64,000 bases of DNA from positions 86,106 through 150,105 of the forward strand of contig CAINNJ010000001.1 of assembly GCA_903851195.1 (NCBI GenBank). Direction: 5' to 3'. The stretch is from an uncultured Acidobacteriia bacterium (lineage in GTDB: Bacteria > Acidobacteriota > Terriglobia > Bryobacterales > Bryobacteraceae). Of the stretch, positions 24,938-35,600 are shown piece by piece. The notes under the pieces are model-generated. The model did not search any database. It was not told the origin of the DNA and saw nothing but the letters and a program-made list of their open reading frames with translations. Every line of letters begins with the position of its first letter. The first letter of the stretch is position 1. The position numbers and the translations under genes were made by a program.

Positions 24938-26617
24938 TTGTCGCAACGCAAAACGCCGTGTCATCCTAGGTGTAATCGCGTTTGTATCTCGGCGCACTCC
25001 AGACGCGCTTCGGACCTAAACACCTTGGGATTCAACACTTTGCCGCTTCAAACCGACAGCAAAAATGCGGCTGCGACGGCCCGCTGGGCCGTGGAAAACC
25101 CCGCCAGCGGGATCGATCTGGTCCGGAATTCCTTCCTCGGCAAAGTCGAGGTGGTTCCGGCGGGCGAAAACGAAAATATCATCGGCAGCCTGCCCGGATT
25201 CGGACCCGCCGACCTGGGCGATCCCACCTTCCTGACCGCCCATCGCGTCCGCTTTCCTTATATTTGCGGTGAGATGGCGAACGGCATCGCCAGCGTTCCC
25301 ATGGTAATCGCCATGGCGAAGGCCGGCATGCTCGGCTTTTTCGGCGCCGCGGGCCTGCCGCTCGCGGAAATCGAGAAGGCCGTCGGCGTTCTTCGCAAAG
25401 CCTGCGGAGACGCCAGCTGGGGTTCGAATCTCATCCACTCGCCGCAGGATCCCGAACTCGAAGAGCGCTCGGTTGACCTCTACCTGCGCGAGGGCGTCAC
25501 CCGCGTTTCCGCCTCCGCTTTCATGTCGTTACGGCCCAGCATCGTGCGCTACGCCTACTCCGGCGTCAAACTGGCGGCCGACGTCACCATCCTCCGCCGC
25601 AACTATGTTTTCGCCAAAATCTCCCGCGTGGAAGTGGCGAAGCAGTTCCTCTCCCCCGCGCCCGACAGCATGCTCGCCGCTCTCGGCGAAAAAGGCCTGC
25701 TGACTCCGGCTGAGATCGAGATCGCCCGCCGTCTTCCCGTCGCCGAGGACTTTTCCGTCGAAGCGGATTCCGGCGGCCATACCGACAACCGTCCGCTCAC
25801 CGTCCTGCTGCCCGCCATCCTGCAACTGCGCGACGAACTCACCGCGAAATACGGATGGACCCGCCCGATTCGCATCGGCGCCGCGGGCGGAATCGGCACT
25901 CCTGCCTCGGTCGCCGCCGCGTTCGCCATGGGTGCTGCGTATGTCCTTACGGGCTCCGTCAACCAGTCCGCCGTGGAAAGCGCGCTCTCGCCCGCCGGCA
26001 AGAAACTCCTGACGCAGGCCGCCGCCACGGACGTCATGATGGCCCCCGCCGCGGATATGTTCGAGCTCGGCGTCAAAGTTCAGGTTCTGAAACGGGCCAC
26101 CTTCTTCGCCGCCCGCGCTTCCAAACTGTACGAACTCTACATTCGCCACGATTCACTGGAACAGATTCCCGCCGATACCATGCGGACCCTCGAACGCGAT
26201 GTCTTCAAGCAGCCCGTCGCGCAGGTCTGGGCGGAAACCGAACGTTTCTTCCAGGTCCGCATGCCCCACGAAATGGAACGCGCCGCGCGCGAGCCGAAGC
26301 ATCGCATGGCACTGGTCTTCCGGTGGTATCTCCACTTTTCCAGCCGCTGGGCGATCTCCGGCGAGCCGACCCGCCAGGTGGACTACCAGATCTGGTGCGG
26401 CCCGGCCATGGGCGGATTCAACCAGTGGGTCGCCGGAAGTTTCCTCGAAAAGCAGGAAAACCGGACGGTTGCCCAGATCGCCCTCAACCTCATGCACGGC
26501 GCCGCCTCGATCGCCCGCGCCAATCAGTTACGCCTGTTCGGCGTGGACGTACCCGCCGAACTTTTTCACTACGCGCCACGCTTTCTGCCGGAATATTCCG
26601 GGGAGAGCCAAAGCTAA
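24938..26617 (+). CDS. PfaD-like enoyl reductase of a polyunsaturated fatty acid/polyketide synthase
   Basis: A protein of up to 559 residues of the PfaD family: FMN-dependent TIM-barrel enoyl reductases related to nitronate monooxygenase/FabK that act in trans on Pfa and trans-AT polyketide synthases. Family blocks are clear: RVRFPYICGEMANGIASVP, MAKAGMLGFFGAAGLPL, IRIGAAGGIGTPASVAAAFA and AYVLTGSVNQSAVE. The start is uncertain: TTG 24938, TTG 25025 and TTG 25040 are all in frame and none has a strong ribosome site; the family-like sequence begins around LPLQTDSKN. First gene of the synthase operon, 26 bases before the PfaA-like gene. It would saturate selected double bonds during chain building. 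Confidence 0.9.
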   Translation: MSQRKTPCHPRCNRVCISAHSRRASDLNTLGFNTLPLQTDSKNAAATARWAVENPASGIDLVRNSFLGKVEVVPAGENENIIGSLPGFGPADLGDPTFLTAHRVRFPYICGEMANGIASVPMVIAMAKAGMLGFFGAAGLPLAEIEKAVGVLRKACGDASWGSNLIHSPQDPELEERSVDLYLREGVTRVSASAFMSLRPSIVRYAYSGVKLAADVTILRRNYVFAKISRVEVAKQFLSPAPDSMLAALGEKGLLTPAEIEIARRLPVAEDFSVEADSGGHTDNRPLTVLLPAILQLRDELTAKYGWTRPIRIGAAGGIGTPASVAAAFAMGAAYVLTGSVNQSAVESALSPAGKKLLTQAAATDVMMAPAADMFELGVKVQVLKRATFFAARASKLYELYIRHDSLEQIPADTMRTLERDVFKQPVAQVWAETERFFQVRMPHEMERAAREPKHRMALVFRWYLHFSSRWAISGEPTRQVDYQIWCGPAMGGFNQWVAGSFLEKQENRTVAQIALNLMHGAASIARANQLRLFGVDVPAELFHYAPRFLPEYSGESQS

Positions 26618-26643
26618 TCTTTCTACCCGGATGACTGACCCGT

Positions 26644-29600
26644 ATGCCTTCTAAGTTCTCCCCTATCGCTGTAACAGGTGTCAGCGCGATTTTCCCCGGC
26701 TCCACGGACGCCCACGGCTTCTGGCGCGACATTCTGGCCGGGCGCGACCTGATCACCGAGGTCCCCGCTTCCCGCTGGCTGCTGGCCGATCACTACGATC
26801 CGGACCCCAAAGCCGACGACAAAACCTACTGCAAGCGCGGCTCGTTCCTGGGCGAGATCGATTTCGACCCCATCGAGTTCGGCGTGCAGCCGGCCGCGAT
26901 GAACGCCACCGACACCTGCCAGATGCTGGCGCTGATCGCCGCCCGGCAGGTGCTCGACGACTCCGTCAAAAATCAGTTCCGCGAAGTGGACCGCGAGCGC
27001 GCCAGCGTCATCCTGGGCGTCACCTCCGGCCAGCAGCTTTTCCTCAACGTGACCTGCCGGCTGCAGCGCGGCGTCTGGATGAAAGCGCTGCGGGAATCCG
27101 GCGTGGACGAAGCGCAATCGGCCGAGATCTGCGACCGCATCACGAACTCCTACGTGCCCTGGCAGGAAAACACCTTCCCGGGTCTGCTGGGCAACGTGGT
27201 GGCCGGTCGCATCGCCAACCGTTTCAATCTGGGCGGCACCAACTGCGTGATCGACGCCGCCTGCGCCAGTTCGCTCTCCGCGCTCGCCATGGCGGTGGAC
27301 GAACTGCACCTCGGGCATTCCGATCTGGTGATCACCGGCGGCGCCGACACGTTTAACGACGCGCCCATGTTCGTGGCCTTCTCGAAAACGCCCGCGCTTT
27401 CGCGCACCGGCGACTGCCGCCCGTTTTCCGACAAGGCCGATGGCACCATCCTCGGCGAGGGCGTATCCTTATTTGCTCTGCGCCGCCTCGAAGACGCCGA
27501 ACGCGACGGCAACCGGATCTATGCGGTGATCCGCGGTCTCGGCTCCTCTTCCGACGGCCGTTCCAAGAGCATTTACGCGCCCGTGCCGGAAGGCCAGGCT
27601 AAAGCGCTGCGCCGCTGCTACGAGTCGGCCGGCTACGGCCCGGAGACGGTCGGGATGGTGGAAGCGCACGGGACCGGAACGGTGGCGGGTGACGCAGCCG
27701 AATTCGAAGGCCTCCGCCAGGTGTTCAGCGAAGCACAGAAGCACCGGCCGGACAGTGAAGAAAATCAATGGTGCGCGCTGGGCTCCATCAAATCCCAGAT
27801 CGGGCACACCAAGGCGGCAGCGGGCGCGGCGAATCTCTTCAAGGCCACCATGGCCCTGCACCACCGGATTCTCCCCCCCACCATTAAGGTGGACCGCCCC
27901 AATCCCAAGCTGAACCTGGAGCAGAGCCCGTTCTACCTGAACACCCAGACGCGCCCCTGGGTGCGTCCGGAGAATCATCCGCGCCGCGCTTCCATCAGCT
28001 CGTTCGGCTTCGGCGGCACCAACTTCCACGTGGCGCTCGAAGAGTACGAAGGCAAAGGCGTGAATCCGCCCCGGCACTGGAACGCCGCCGGAGAACTGGT
28101 CCTGCTGGGCGCCGATTCGCAGGACGCCCTGAATCAGAAGTGCCGCGACTTTTCGGCCAAAGCCACCGACGCGAATCTGGCCGAACTGGCGCGCGATTCG
28201 CAACTGGCGTTCGATGCCGCCCAGCCGTTTCGTCTCGCCGCCGTCTGCGACTCCGCCGCCGACGCGAAAAAGCGTCTCGATCCCGCCAATCGCGCCATGC
28301 CGGGTGTCTACTCGGGCTCCGGCGCCCTTGCCGGCCGCACGGCGTTCGTGTTCCCCGGGCAAGGCAGCCAGTACCCCGGCATGACCGCCGACGTCTCCAT
28401 GGCTTTTTCGGAAGCGCAGTCCGCCTGGGACGGCGCGCCCTGGCTGGCCGGAGCCGTCTTCCCGTCGCCCGTTTACGACGACGAAGCCCGGCGCGCCCAG
28501 GCCACCCGCCTGACCCAGACCGAGTGGGCCCAGCCCGCCATCGGCGCCGCCAGCGCGGCGCTGCTCAACATTCTGCGCAAGCTGGAAGTCACGCCCGACT
28601 GCGTCTGCGGCCACAGCTTCGGTGAAATCACCGCGCTCTACGCCTCCGGCGGCACCGATTTCGACACCATGGTGAACATCGCGCGCAAACGCGGCGAGCT
28701 CATGGCGATCGCCTCCGAAACGCCCGGCGGCATGTTGTCCGTCCGCCACAGCGCGAACCAGCTGCGCGAGTGGATTTCCGAATGGGGCGTCGACCTTTCG
28801 GTCGCGAATCTGAACGGCCCCAGCCAGACGGTGCTTTCCGGCTCCATCGTGGCCATCGAAGAAGCCGAGACGCTGCTGAAGAAACACGGCAACGGCGTGG
28901 TCCGCCTGCCCGTTTCCACGGCCTTCCATTCGCCGCTGGTCGCTCCCGCGGCCGGTGCGTTCCGCGAACATCTGGAAGACTGCGAGATCGTGGACGGCGA
29001 CCTGCCGTTCTACGCGAATTTCGATGGCGAACTGCACCCGGTGGACGCGACCGCCCTGCGCGACCGCCTCGCCGACCAGGTCTCCAGTTCCGTCCGCTTC
29101 CACGAGATGGTGGACCGCATGTATGAGGATGGCGTCCGGACTTTTGTCGAAGTCGGACCCTCGGCCGTGCTGAGCGGTTTGGTGAAGAGCATCCTGGGCG
29201 ATCGCCCGTACACCGCGATTCCCCTCGACCGGCAAGGTGCAAACGGTGTGGTGGCGTTGTGGCATGGCCTCGGCCAGTTGGCCGCGCTCGGCGTCCCCAT
29301 GAACTGGGCGGCGCTGCGCGCGCAGCACGACATCCAGCCGCAGCCCCCGGCGCAGGAAAAGAAGAAGTTCATCGTCAGGATCAACGGCGGCAATTTTGGC
29401 CGCCCGTATCCGGATTTGAGTGCCGCAGCCCCGAATTCCGCAGCCCCGAATTCCGCAGCCCCGAGTTCCGCAGCCCCGAGTTCATTAGGAGTTAAGGTAT
29501 TGCCCAAGCCTGCCGCCCGTCCCGTGGCGCAACCCGTAGTTCCAACGGTAGTTCGGGAAGAGCGGCCGATCGTCGCCGCGCCCGCCCCTGTGCCCGTGCC

Positions 29601-32600
29601 CGTCCCCGCGAAAGTTCCGGCGCCTGTGCCTGCAGCGCAGCCCGCCCCGGTTCCGGTTGCGGTGCGTCCCGCCGCAGCCCCCGTCCAGGAGTCCACCGAA
29701 CTGTACCGGGTCTTTCAGGAGTCGATTTCCTCCGCCCACAGCGGCTGGCAGTCGAATCTCGCCAAAGGTCACGAGGAATATCTGAAAGCGATGGAGAGCG
29801 CGTATTTCGCGGCTCTCGGCGCACCGGTGCAGGCTTATGCGGCCCCGGTGGCACCGCCGTTGCCCACCGCGTCGATCCCCGCTCCGCCGCCGCCCGTGGC
29901 AGCGCTTCCGGCTCCGGTCGCAGCTCCCGCCCCGGTCGCAGCTCCCGCCCCGGTCGCCCCGGCACCCGTTGCCAAAGCGCCTGCCCCGACACCCGTGCCC
30001 GTACCCGTCTTGAAACCGGTGGCAGCCGCTCCGGCAGCCCCGAAACACAACGTACGCGAGACCCTCTGGGCCTTAGTCTCCGATAAAACCGGCTACCCCT
30101 CGGAAATGCTGGAACCCGGCATGGCCCTCGAAGCCGACCTCGGCATCGACTCCATCAAGCGCGTCGAGATCTTCGCCGCCGTGCAGGACGCCCTGCCCGG
30201 TCTGCCCGAACTCCCGCACTCCGATATCGGCCGCCTCCGCACCCTCGACGACATCGCCGTCTATCTCGAAGGGCACCTCTCCCAGGCTGCTCCGGCAGCC
30301 GTTCCCGCCGCGCCGGCAGCCGTCAGGGCCACTCCCTCGGCTGACATTCGCGGCATTCTCCTCGGCGTCATCGCCGAAAAGACCGGCTACCCCTCCGAGA
30401 TGCTGGAACCCGGCATGGCCCTCGAAGCCGACCTCGGTATCGACTCCATCAAACGCGTCGAAATCTTCGCCGCCGTGCAGGACGCCATTCCCGGCCTCCC
30501 CGAACTTCCGCACTCCGATATCGGCCGCCTCCGTACCCTTGACGACATCGCCGTGTATCTCGAAGGCCATATGGGGCAGGCTGCCCCTGCGGCTCCTGCT
30601 GCAGCAGTCCGGACCGCCCCCGCCGCCGACATCCGCGGCATCCTCCTCGGCGTGATCGCCGAAAAGACCGGCTACCCCTCCGAGATGCTGGAACCCGGCA
30701 TGGCTCTCGAAGCCGACCTCGGCATCGATTCCATCAAACGCGTCGAAATTTTCGCCGCCGTGCAGGACGCCATTCCCGGCCTGCCCGAACTCCCGCATTC
30801 CGATATCGGCCGGCTCCGCACGCTCGACGACATCGCCGTCTATCTCGAAGGCCACATGGGCGGCCCCGCCCCCGCCGCCACTCCGGTAATCGCCGCGGCA
30901 GCGCCTGCAGTCGACATGCAGGCCATCCTGCTCGAAGTGATCGCCGAAAAGACCGGCTACCCGGTAGAAATGCTCGAACCCGGCATGGGCCTCGAAGCCG
31001 ACCTTGGCATCGACTCCATCAAACGCGTCGAAATCTTCGCCGCCATGAGCGAACGCGTTCCCGGCATGAAAGAGCCGGACATGGCCGAACTCGGCCCCCT
31101 GAAGAGCATTGCCGACGTTGCGGGTTACCTGCAGGGCGCACCGGTTGCCGCAACAGCGCCCGCCGCAACCGCCGCCGCAACCGCGAAAGCCACCCAATCC
31201 GGACTCCGTCACGCCGTCATCATCCGCCCGGCGCCCGCCACCAACCACTCCATCCTCAACGAAAACATCGGCTCCATCTCCATCACCGACGACGGTCTCG
31301 GCATCGCCGACGCCCTCAGCGAACTGCTGATCGTGCGCGGTTACGAAGCCGCCGTCTCTTACGAAGTTCCCGAAGGCGTGCACGCCGTGATCTGCCTCGC
31401 CGGTCTGCGCCAGTTCCCTTCCCGCGCCGCCGCCATCGCCGCCAATCGCAGCGCCTTCGACGTAGCCCGCTCCGCCGCCACCACCATCGCCGACAGCGGT
31501 CTCTTCGTCACCGTGCAGGACACCGGCGGACGCTTCGAACCGGCCGACGAGATCCGCGCCTGGGCCGGTGGCCTGAGCGCCCTCGCAAAAACCGCCGCGC
31601 TCGAATGGCCGAAAGCCGCCATTAAAGCAATCGACGTGGAAATCGCCGGCCGCACCCCGCTAATCGTCGCCCAGGCCATCCTCAACGAACTGCTGCAGGG
31701 CGGCCCGGAAACCGAAGTCGGCCTGAACGCGAAGGGCGAACGCGTGACCGTGGAAACCACCTCCGGCCCCGCCGCCGGTTCCGCCATCGCTCTCGGTCCG
31801 GATTCCGTGATCGTCGCTTCGGGCGGCGCCCGCGGCGTCACCGCCCAGTCCCTGATCCATCTCGCGAAACAGACACACAGCCGCTTCGTGCTCCTCGGAC
31901 GCACCCCGCTGGCCGACGAGCCTTCCTTCTGCAACGGCGTGGCCGGTGAAAACGCGCTCCGCCAGGCTTTCGTGGCTTTCGCCAGGGCCAGAGGCGAAGC
32001 CGTCGCCCCGGCCGCCGTCGCCGCCCAGGCCGCGCAGGTCATCGCCTCGCGCGAAGTCAACGACGTCTTAGCCGCTTTCAAAACCGCCGGCTCCGAAGCC
32101 CGCTACATCGCGGTCGATATCCGCGACCGCGATGCCGTGAGCAAGGCTCTCGACGAAGTCCGCGCCGCGTGGGGACCGATCGCCGGTCTGGTCCACGGCG
32201 CCGGCGTCCTTGCCGACAAACTCATCGCCGAACTGACGCCGGAACGTTTCGACGCCGTCTTCTCCACCAAAGTGGAAGGCCTCGAAGCGCTGCTCGACGC
32301 TACCCGGCAGGACCCGCTCCGCTTTATCTCCCTGTTCTCCTCCGTCGCCGCCCGCCATGGCAATTCCGGCCAGGCCGCCTACGCCATGGCGAACGAGGTG
32401 ATGAACCGCGTCGCCCACGCCGAAGCCGCCCTGCGCCCCGCCACCCGCGTGAAGAGCCTCAACTGGGGACCGTGGGACGGCGGTATGGTCACGCCCGCGC
32501 TGCGCCGCCACTTTGAGCAGGCAGGCATCGGCATGCTCGGCATCGAAGAAGGCGCTGCGCTGTTCTCCGACGAAATTCTGCACGGCTCGGACGGGGAGAT

Positions 32601-32637
32601 CGAAGTCGTCCTCGGCCATCCCCTTTCGGCCGAATGA
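26644..32637 (+). CDS. PfaA-like multidomain synthase, KS-AT-4xACP-KR
   Basis: A 1997-residue iterative synthase. The ketosynthase (about residues 1-460) has its active Cys207 in DAACASS and His motifs in EAHGTGT and IGHTKAAAG. The malonyl/acyl transferase (about 570-890) has Ser658 in GHSFGE. A Pro/Ala linker follows, containing four AAPNS/AAPSS units. Four tandem acyl carrier domains carry LGIDSIKRVEIFAA-type motifs, with phosphopantetheine Ser near 1170, 1268, 1363 and 1458. The ketoreductase (core from about 1718) has ASGGARGVT for NADP and Tyr1913 in GQAAYAMAN. Marine PfaA usually has five or more ACPs and a dehydratase-like tail, absent here. It overlaps the next gene by 4 bases. ATG 26644 opens directly into the KS (KFSPIAVTGVSAIFPG). 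Confidence 0.95.
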   Translation: MPSKFSPIAVTGVSAIFPGSTDAHGFWRDILAGRDLITEVPASRWLLADHYDPDPKADDKTYCKRGSFLGEIDFDPIEFGVQPAAMNATDTCQMLALIAARQVLDDSVKNQFREVDRERASVILGVTSGQQLFLNVTCRLQRGVWMKALRESGVDEAQSAEICDRITNSYVPWQENTFPGLLGNVVAGRIANRFNLGGTNCVIDAACASSLSALAMAVDELHLGHSDLVITGGADTFNDAPMFVAFSKTPALSRTGDCRPFSDKADGTILGEGVSLFALRRLEDAERDGNRIYAVIRGLGSSSDGRSKSIYAPVPEGQAKALRRCYESAGYGPETVGMVEAHGTGTVAGDAAEFEGLRQVFSEAQKHRPDSEENQWCALGSIKSQIGHTKAAAGAANLFKATMALHHRILPPTIKVDRPNPKLNLEQSPFYLNTQTRPWVRPENHPRRASISSFGFGGTNFHVALEEYEGKGVNPPRHWNAAGELVLLGADSQDALNQKCRDFSAKATDANLAELARDSQLAFDAAQPFRLAAVCDSAADAKKRLDPANRAMPGVYSGSGALAGRTAFVFPGQGSQYPGMTADVSMAFSEAQSAWDGAPWLAGAVFPSPVYDDEARRAQATRLTQTEWAQPAIGAASAALLNILRKLEVTPDCVCGHSFGEITALYASGGTDFDTMVNIARKRGELMAIASETPGGMLSVRHSANQLREWISEWGVDLSVANLNGPSQTVLSGSIVAIEEAETLLKKHGNGVVRLPVSTAFHSPLVAPAAGAFREHLEDCEIVDGDLPFYANFDGELHPVDATALRDRLADQVSSSVRFHEMVDRMYEDGVRTFVEVGPSAVLSGLVKSILGDRPYTAIPLDRQGANGVVALWHGLGQLAALGVPMNWAALRAQHDIQPQPPAQEKKKFIVRINGGNFGRPYPDLSAAAPNSAAPNSAAPSSAAPSSLGVKVLPKPAARPVAQPVVPTVVREERPIVAAPAPVPVPVPAKVPAPVPAAQPAPVPVAVRPAAAPVQESTELYRVFQESISSAHSGWQSNLAKGHEEYLKAMESAYFAALGAPVQAYAAPVAPPLPTASIPAPPPPVAALPAPVAAPAPVAAPAPVAPAPVAKAPAPTPVPVPVLKPVAAAPAAPKHNVRETLWALVSDKTGYPSEMLEPGMALEADLGIDSIKRVEIFAAVQDALPGLPELPHSDIGRLRTLDDIAVYLEGHLSQAAPAAVPAAPAAVRATPSADIRGILLGVIAEKTGYPSEMLEPGMALEADLGIDSIKRVEIFAAVQDAIPGLPELPHSDIGRLRTLDDIAVYLEGHMGQAAPAAPAAAVRTAPAADIRGILLGVIAEKTGYPSEMLEPGMALEADLGIDSIKRVEIFAAVQDAIPGLPELPHSDIGRLRTLDDIAVYLEGHMGGPAPAATPVIAAAAPAVDMQAILLEVIAEKTGYPVEMLEPGMGLEADLGIDSIKRVEIFAAMSERVPGMKEPDMAELGPLKSIADVAGYLQGAPVAATAPAATAAATAKATQSGLRHAVIIRPAPATNHSILNENIGSISITDDGLGIADALSELLIVRGYEAAVSYEVPEGVHAVICLAGLRQFPSRAAAIAANRSAFDVARSAATTIADSGLFVTVQDTGGRFEPADEIRAWAGGLSALAKTAALEWPKAAIKAIDVEIAGRTPLIVAQAILNELLQGGPETEVGLNAKGERVTVETTSGPAAGSAIALGPDSVIVASGGARGVTAQSLIHLAKQTHSRFVLLGRTPLADEPSFCNGVAGENALRQAFVAFARARGEAVAPAAVAAQAAQVIASREVNDVLAAFKTAGSEARYIAVDIRDRDAVSKALDEVRAAWGPIAGLVHGAGVLADKLIAELTPERFDAVFSTKVEGLEALLDATRQDPLRFISLFSSVAARHGNSGQAAYAMANEVMNRVAHAEAALRPATRVKSLNWGPWDGGMVTPALRRHFEQAGIGMLGIEEGAALFSDEILHGSDGEIEVVLGHPLSAE
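29424..29483 (+). repeat. Four 15-base tandem repeats in the synthase linker
   Basis: The unit GCAGCCCCGAATTCC occurs four times with 1-base changes (AATTCC in the first two, AGTTCC or similar in the last two). It encodes AAPNS, AAPNS, AAPSS, AAPSS. It lies in the flexible Pro/Ala linker between the acyltransferase and carrier domains, so copy number can vary without breaking the frame. Confidence 0.85.
30055..31130 (+). repeat. Tandem acyl-carrier-protein repeats
   Basis: Four copies of a unit of about 285-294 bases encode carrier domains with short Ala/Pro spacers. Copies one to three are nearly identical in protein (ETGYPSEMLEPGMALEADLG-like core, then DALPGLPELPHSDIGRLRTL or the same with I) and very close in DNA. 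Copy four differs after the DSIKRVEIFAA motif (MSERVPGMKEPDMAELGPLK). The near-identity of the first three points to recent duplication or ongoing gene conversion. Confidence 0.9.
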
Positions 32638-35600
32638 ACGCCTTCGAGCCCATTGCCATTCTCGGCCGAGGCTGCCTCTTTCCGGGTGCGACCAATCCCG
32701 CCGAATTCTGGGAGCTGATCGCGTCCGGCGGTAACGCCATCCGCGGCTGCCCGCCCGGCCGCTGGCGCATTCCCGTGGAAAGCGTGCTGGGCAAGGGCCC
32801 GGAGAAAAGCCTCACGGATCAGGGCGGCTACGTCACCGGCTATACCGACGACGGCAGCCGGCTCGACCAACTGAATCAGTGGCTGCTCTACTGCGCCAAA
32901 CAGGCGCTTCACGAAGCCGGAATCGACCGGGTGCCCGCCCGCACCGGAGCCATCGCGGGTGTGCTCGGCCTGCCCTCGGAAAGTCTCGCCGAATACGCCG
33001 AAAACGTCTGGCTGAAGAAGCCCAACCGCATCGCGCCGGTGAACCGTTTCATGGACGGTTTTGCCGTGCACCGCCTGGCACAGACACTGCACCTCGACCT
33101 CGGCGCGTTCGCTCTCGACGGCGCCTGTGCTTCGTCTATCTACGCCATCAAACTCGCCTGCGACGCCCTGCACGACCGCCGTGCCGACCTGATGCTCGCC
33201 GGCGCCGTCAACCGCTCCGACGATCTCTACCTCCACATCGGCTTCAGCACCCTTAAAGCCGTCAGCCCCACCGGGCAGAGCCGCCCGTTCCACAACCAGG
33301 CCGATGGTCTCCTGCCGGCCGAAGGCGCGGGCTTCGTGGTGCTCAAACGTTTATCGGACGCCCTCGCCGCCGGCGACCGCGTACTCGCCGTAATCCGGGG
33401 AATCGGCATCAGCAATGACGGCCGCACCGCGGGACTGCTCACGCCCTCGGAATCCGGGCAGGAGCGGGCTATCCGGGCCGCGTACGAAGTCTCCGGGCTC
33501 GAACCCCGCGATATCTCGCTCATCGAATGCCACGCCACCGGCACGCCCATCGGCGATGCCAGTGAAATCCGCAGCACCGGCCGCGTGTTCGAAGGTCTGC
33601 ACAACGTCGCGATCGGTTCCGTGAAGTCGAACATCGGCCATCCGATCACGGCCGCCGGCATGGCCGGACTCTTCAAAATCATCGGCGCGATGCACGCCGG
33701 TATCCGCCCCGCGACGCTGCACGTGAACGACGCCACTCTGAACCCCGCGCTCGCCACGTCTCCGTTCCGTGTCCTGCAGAAGAATGAAGCCTGGGCATCC
33801 GACGGCCCTCGCCGCGCCGCGCTCAGCGCCTTCGGTTTCGGCGGCAACAACGGCCATCTGATCGTGGAAGAGCCAGGCCTCACGCCGCCCGCTCCCGCCG
33901 GCAAGCCCGCACGCGTAAAGATCGCCATCGTCTCCGCCGGTCTGGTCTCCGGCCAGCCCGAAATCTCTCTCGAACTGCAGTCCCTCGGCTTTCCCCCGGC
34001 CGACCTCGAACAGAGCCTGCCCCAGCAGTTGCTCGGCATGCAGGCCGCCGCCGAAGCCATCGCCAAAGTCCGCACGCTGCCCGGCGCCCGCACCGGCGTC
34101 TATGCCGGCATGGGCGTGGACGCCGAGGTCGCGCGCTACGGCCTGCGCTGGCGCACCGGTCTTCCGGTCTGCCCGGCCCTGACTCCCGCCGCCGTCACGG
34201 GCCGCCTGGCGAATGTCGTCGCCAACCGCATCTCCAGCCGGTTCGATCTTCGCGGACCCAGCTTCGCCGTCATGTCCGAAGAGATCTCCGGCATGGTCGC
34301 GCTGCGCCTCGCCGCGCGTGCGCTGGAAGCGGGCGAGATCGATGCCGCACTCGCGGGCGCCGTGGATCTTTCGCGCGAACCGGTCCAGGAAACCGCCCTG
34401 CGCGCCGTCGGAAATTCCGAACCCACCGGCGACGCCGCCGTGTTTTTCGTCGTCAAGCGTCTGGATGACGCCGTGGCCGCAGGTGAAACCGTGCTGGCCG
34501 TTCTCGAAGAAGACCCCGGCGGACCAGCAGCCGATTTCACGCCCCGCTTCGGACACGCCCACGCCGCCGTCGGCCTGCTCCAGTTCGCACATCAGGTGCT
34601 GACGCGCAATCCCTCCACCGTGCGCATTGAGGCCCTGGGCGGCGTGGAAGCGTCGTCGTCATTTTCCCTGTATCCGGACCCGCCGCGCATTCATCTCGAA
34701 GACCGCGCCGCCGTCGTTCTCACCGGCTCCGAACGCCGCGTGACGAAGATGCGCGAAAAGCCCCTCGCGGGCGACATCGCCTTCGTGTTCGCGGGCGCCG
34801 CCGCCGCCTACCCCGGCATGGGCGAAACCTTCTTTCGCGCGTTCCCCGACCGGGTCCAGGAAGTCACCACCCGGATGCCGCGCGTGGCCGCCTCCGCCGC
34901 CTGGATCGCCGACGGCCGCACACCCAACGCCTACGAAACACTCTGGGCCAGTTCCTTCCTGAGCCAGGTGCACGCGCGCTTCACGCTCGGCGTTCTGGGC
35001 CTGCAGCCCGCCGCCGCCATCGGCATCAGTTCCGGCGAGACCAACGCGATCGCGGCCTTCGGCGCCTGGAACGACCTCAACACCTTCCACGCGGAGTTCG
35101 AAGCCGCCGACCTGTTCGGCCAAATGGCCGCTTCCCGCTGGCAGACCTGGCGTCTGGCCGTGCCCGAAGCCGAACTCGCCGAAATCCTCCGCGCAAACCC
35201 GGCACTGCGCCTCACCGCGATCCATTCCTCCGGCGAATACGTCGTCGCCGGCATTGCCGAAAACCTGCCGAAAGCGCGCGCGCAGCGGATTCATTACGAT
35301 CTCGTGGTCCACTGCCCGGAGTTCGCTCCCTGGCAGGAAACCTGGCGCAAACTGCACTCCCGCTTGACGACGCCCCCGGCGGGCATCCGCTTCTACTCGC
35401 ACGCAGCCGCGAAAGCCTACAAGCTTTCCAAAAAGAGCATCGCCGACGCCCTGACGAGACAGGCCCTCGACACCCTGAACTTCCCCGCCGTCATCGAAAA
35501 GGCGTGGAAGGACGGCGTTCGCGTCTTCATCGAACATGGTCCGCAGGGCGGCTGCACCGCCTCCATCCGCCGCATCTTGGGAGACCGCGAACACCTCGCC

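Noticed and set aside
30055..31130. Regular repeats that could suggest a CRISPR array
   Set aside because: Units are about 290 bases, coding, in frame and clearly carrier domains; no short repeats with unique spacers.
27469..31383. Long minus-strand open frames (619 and 436 codons) across the PfaA-like gene
   Set aside because: Antisense shadows of strongly GC-biased codons; the second repeats because the ACP units repeat. No start sites or domains.
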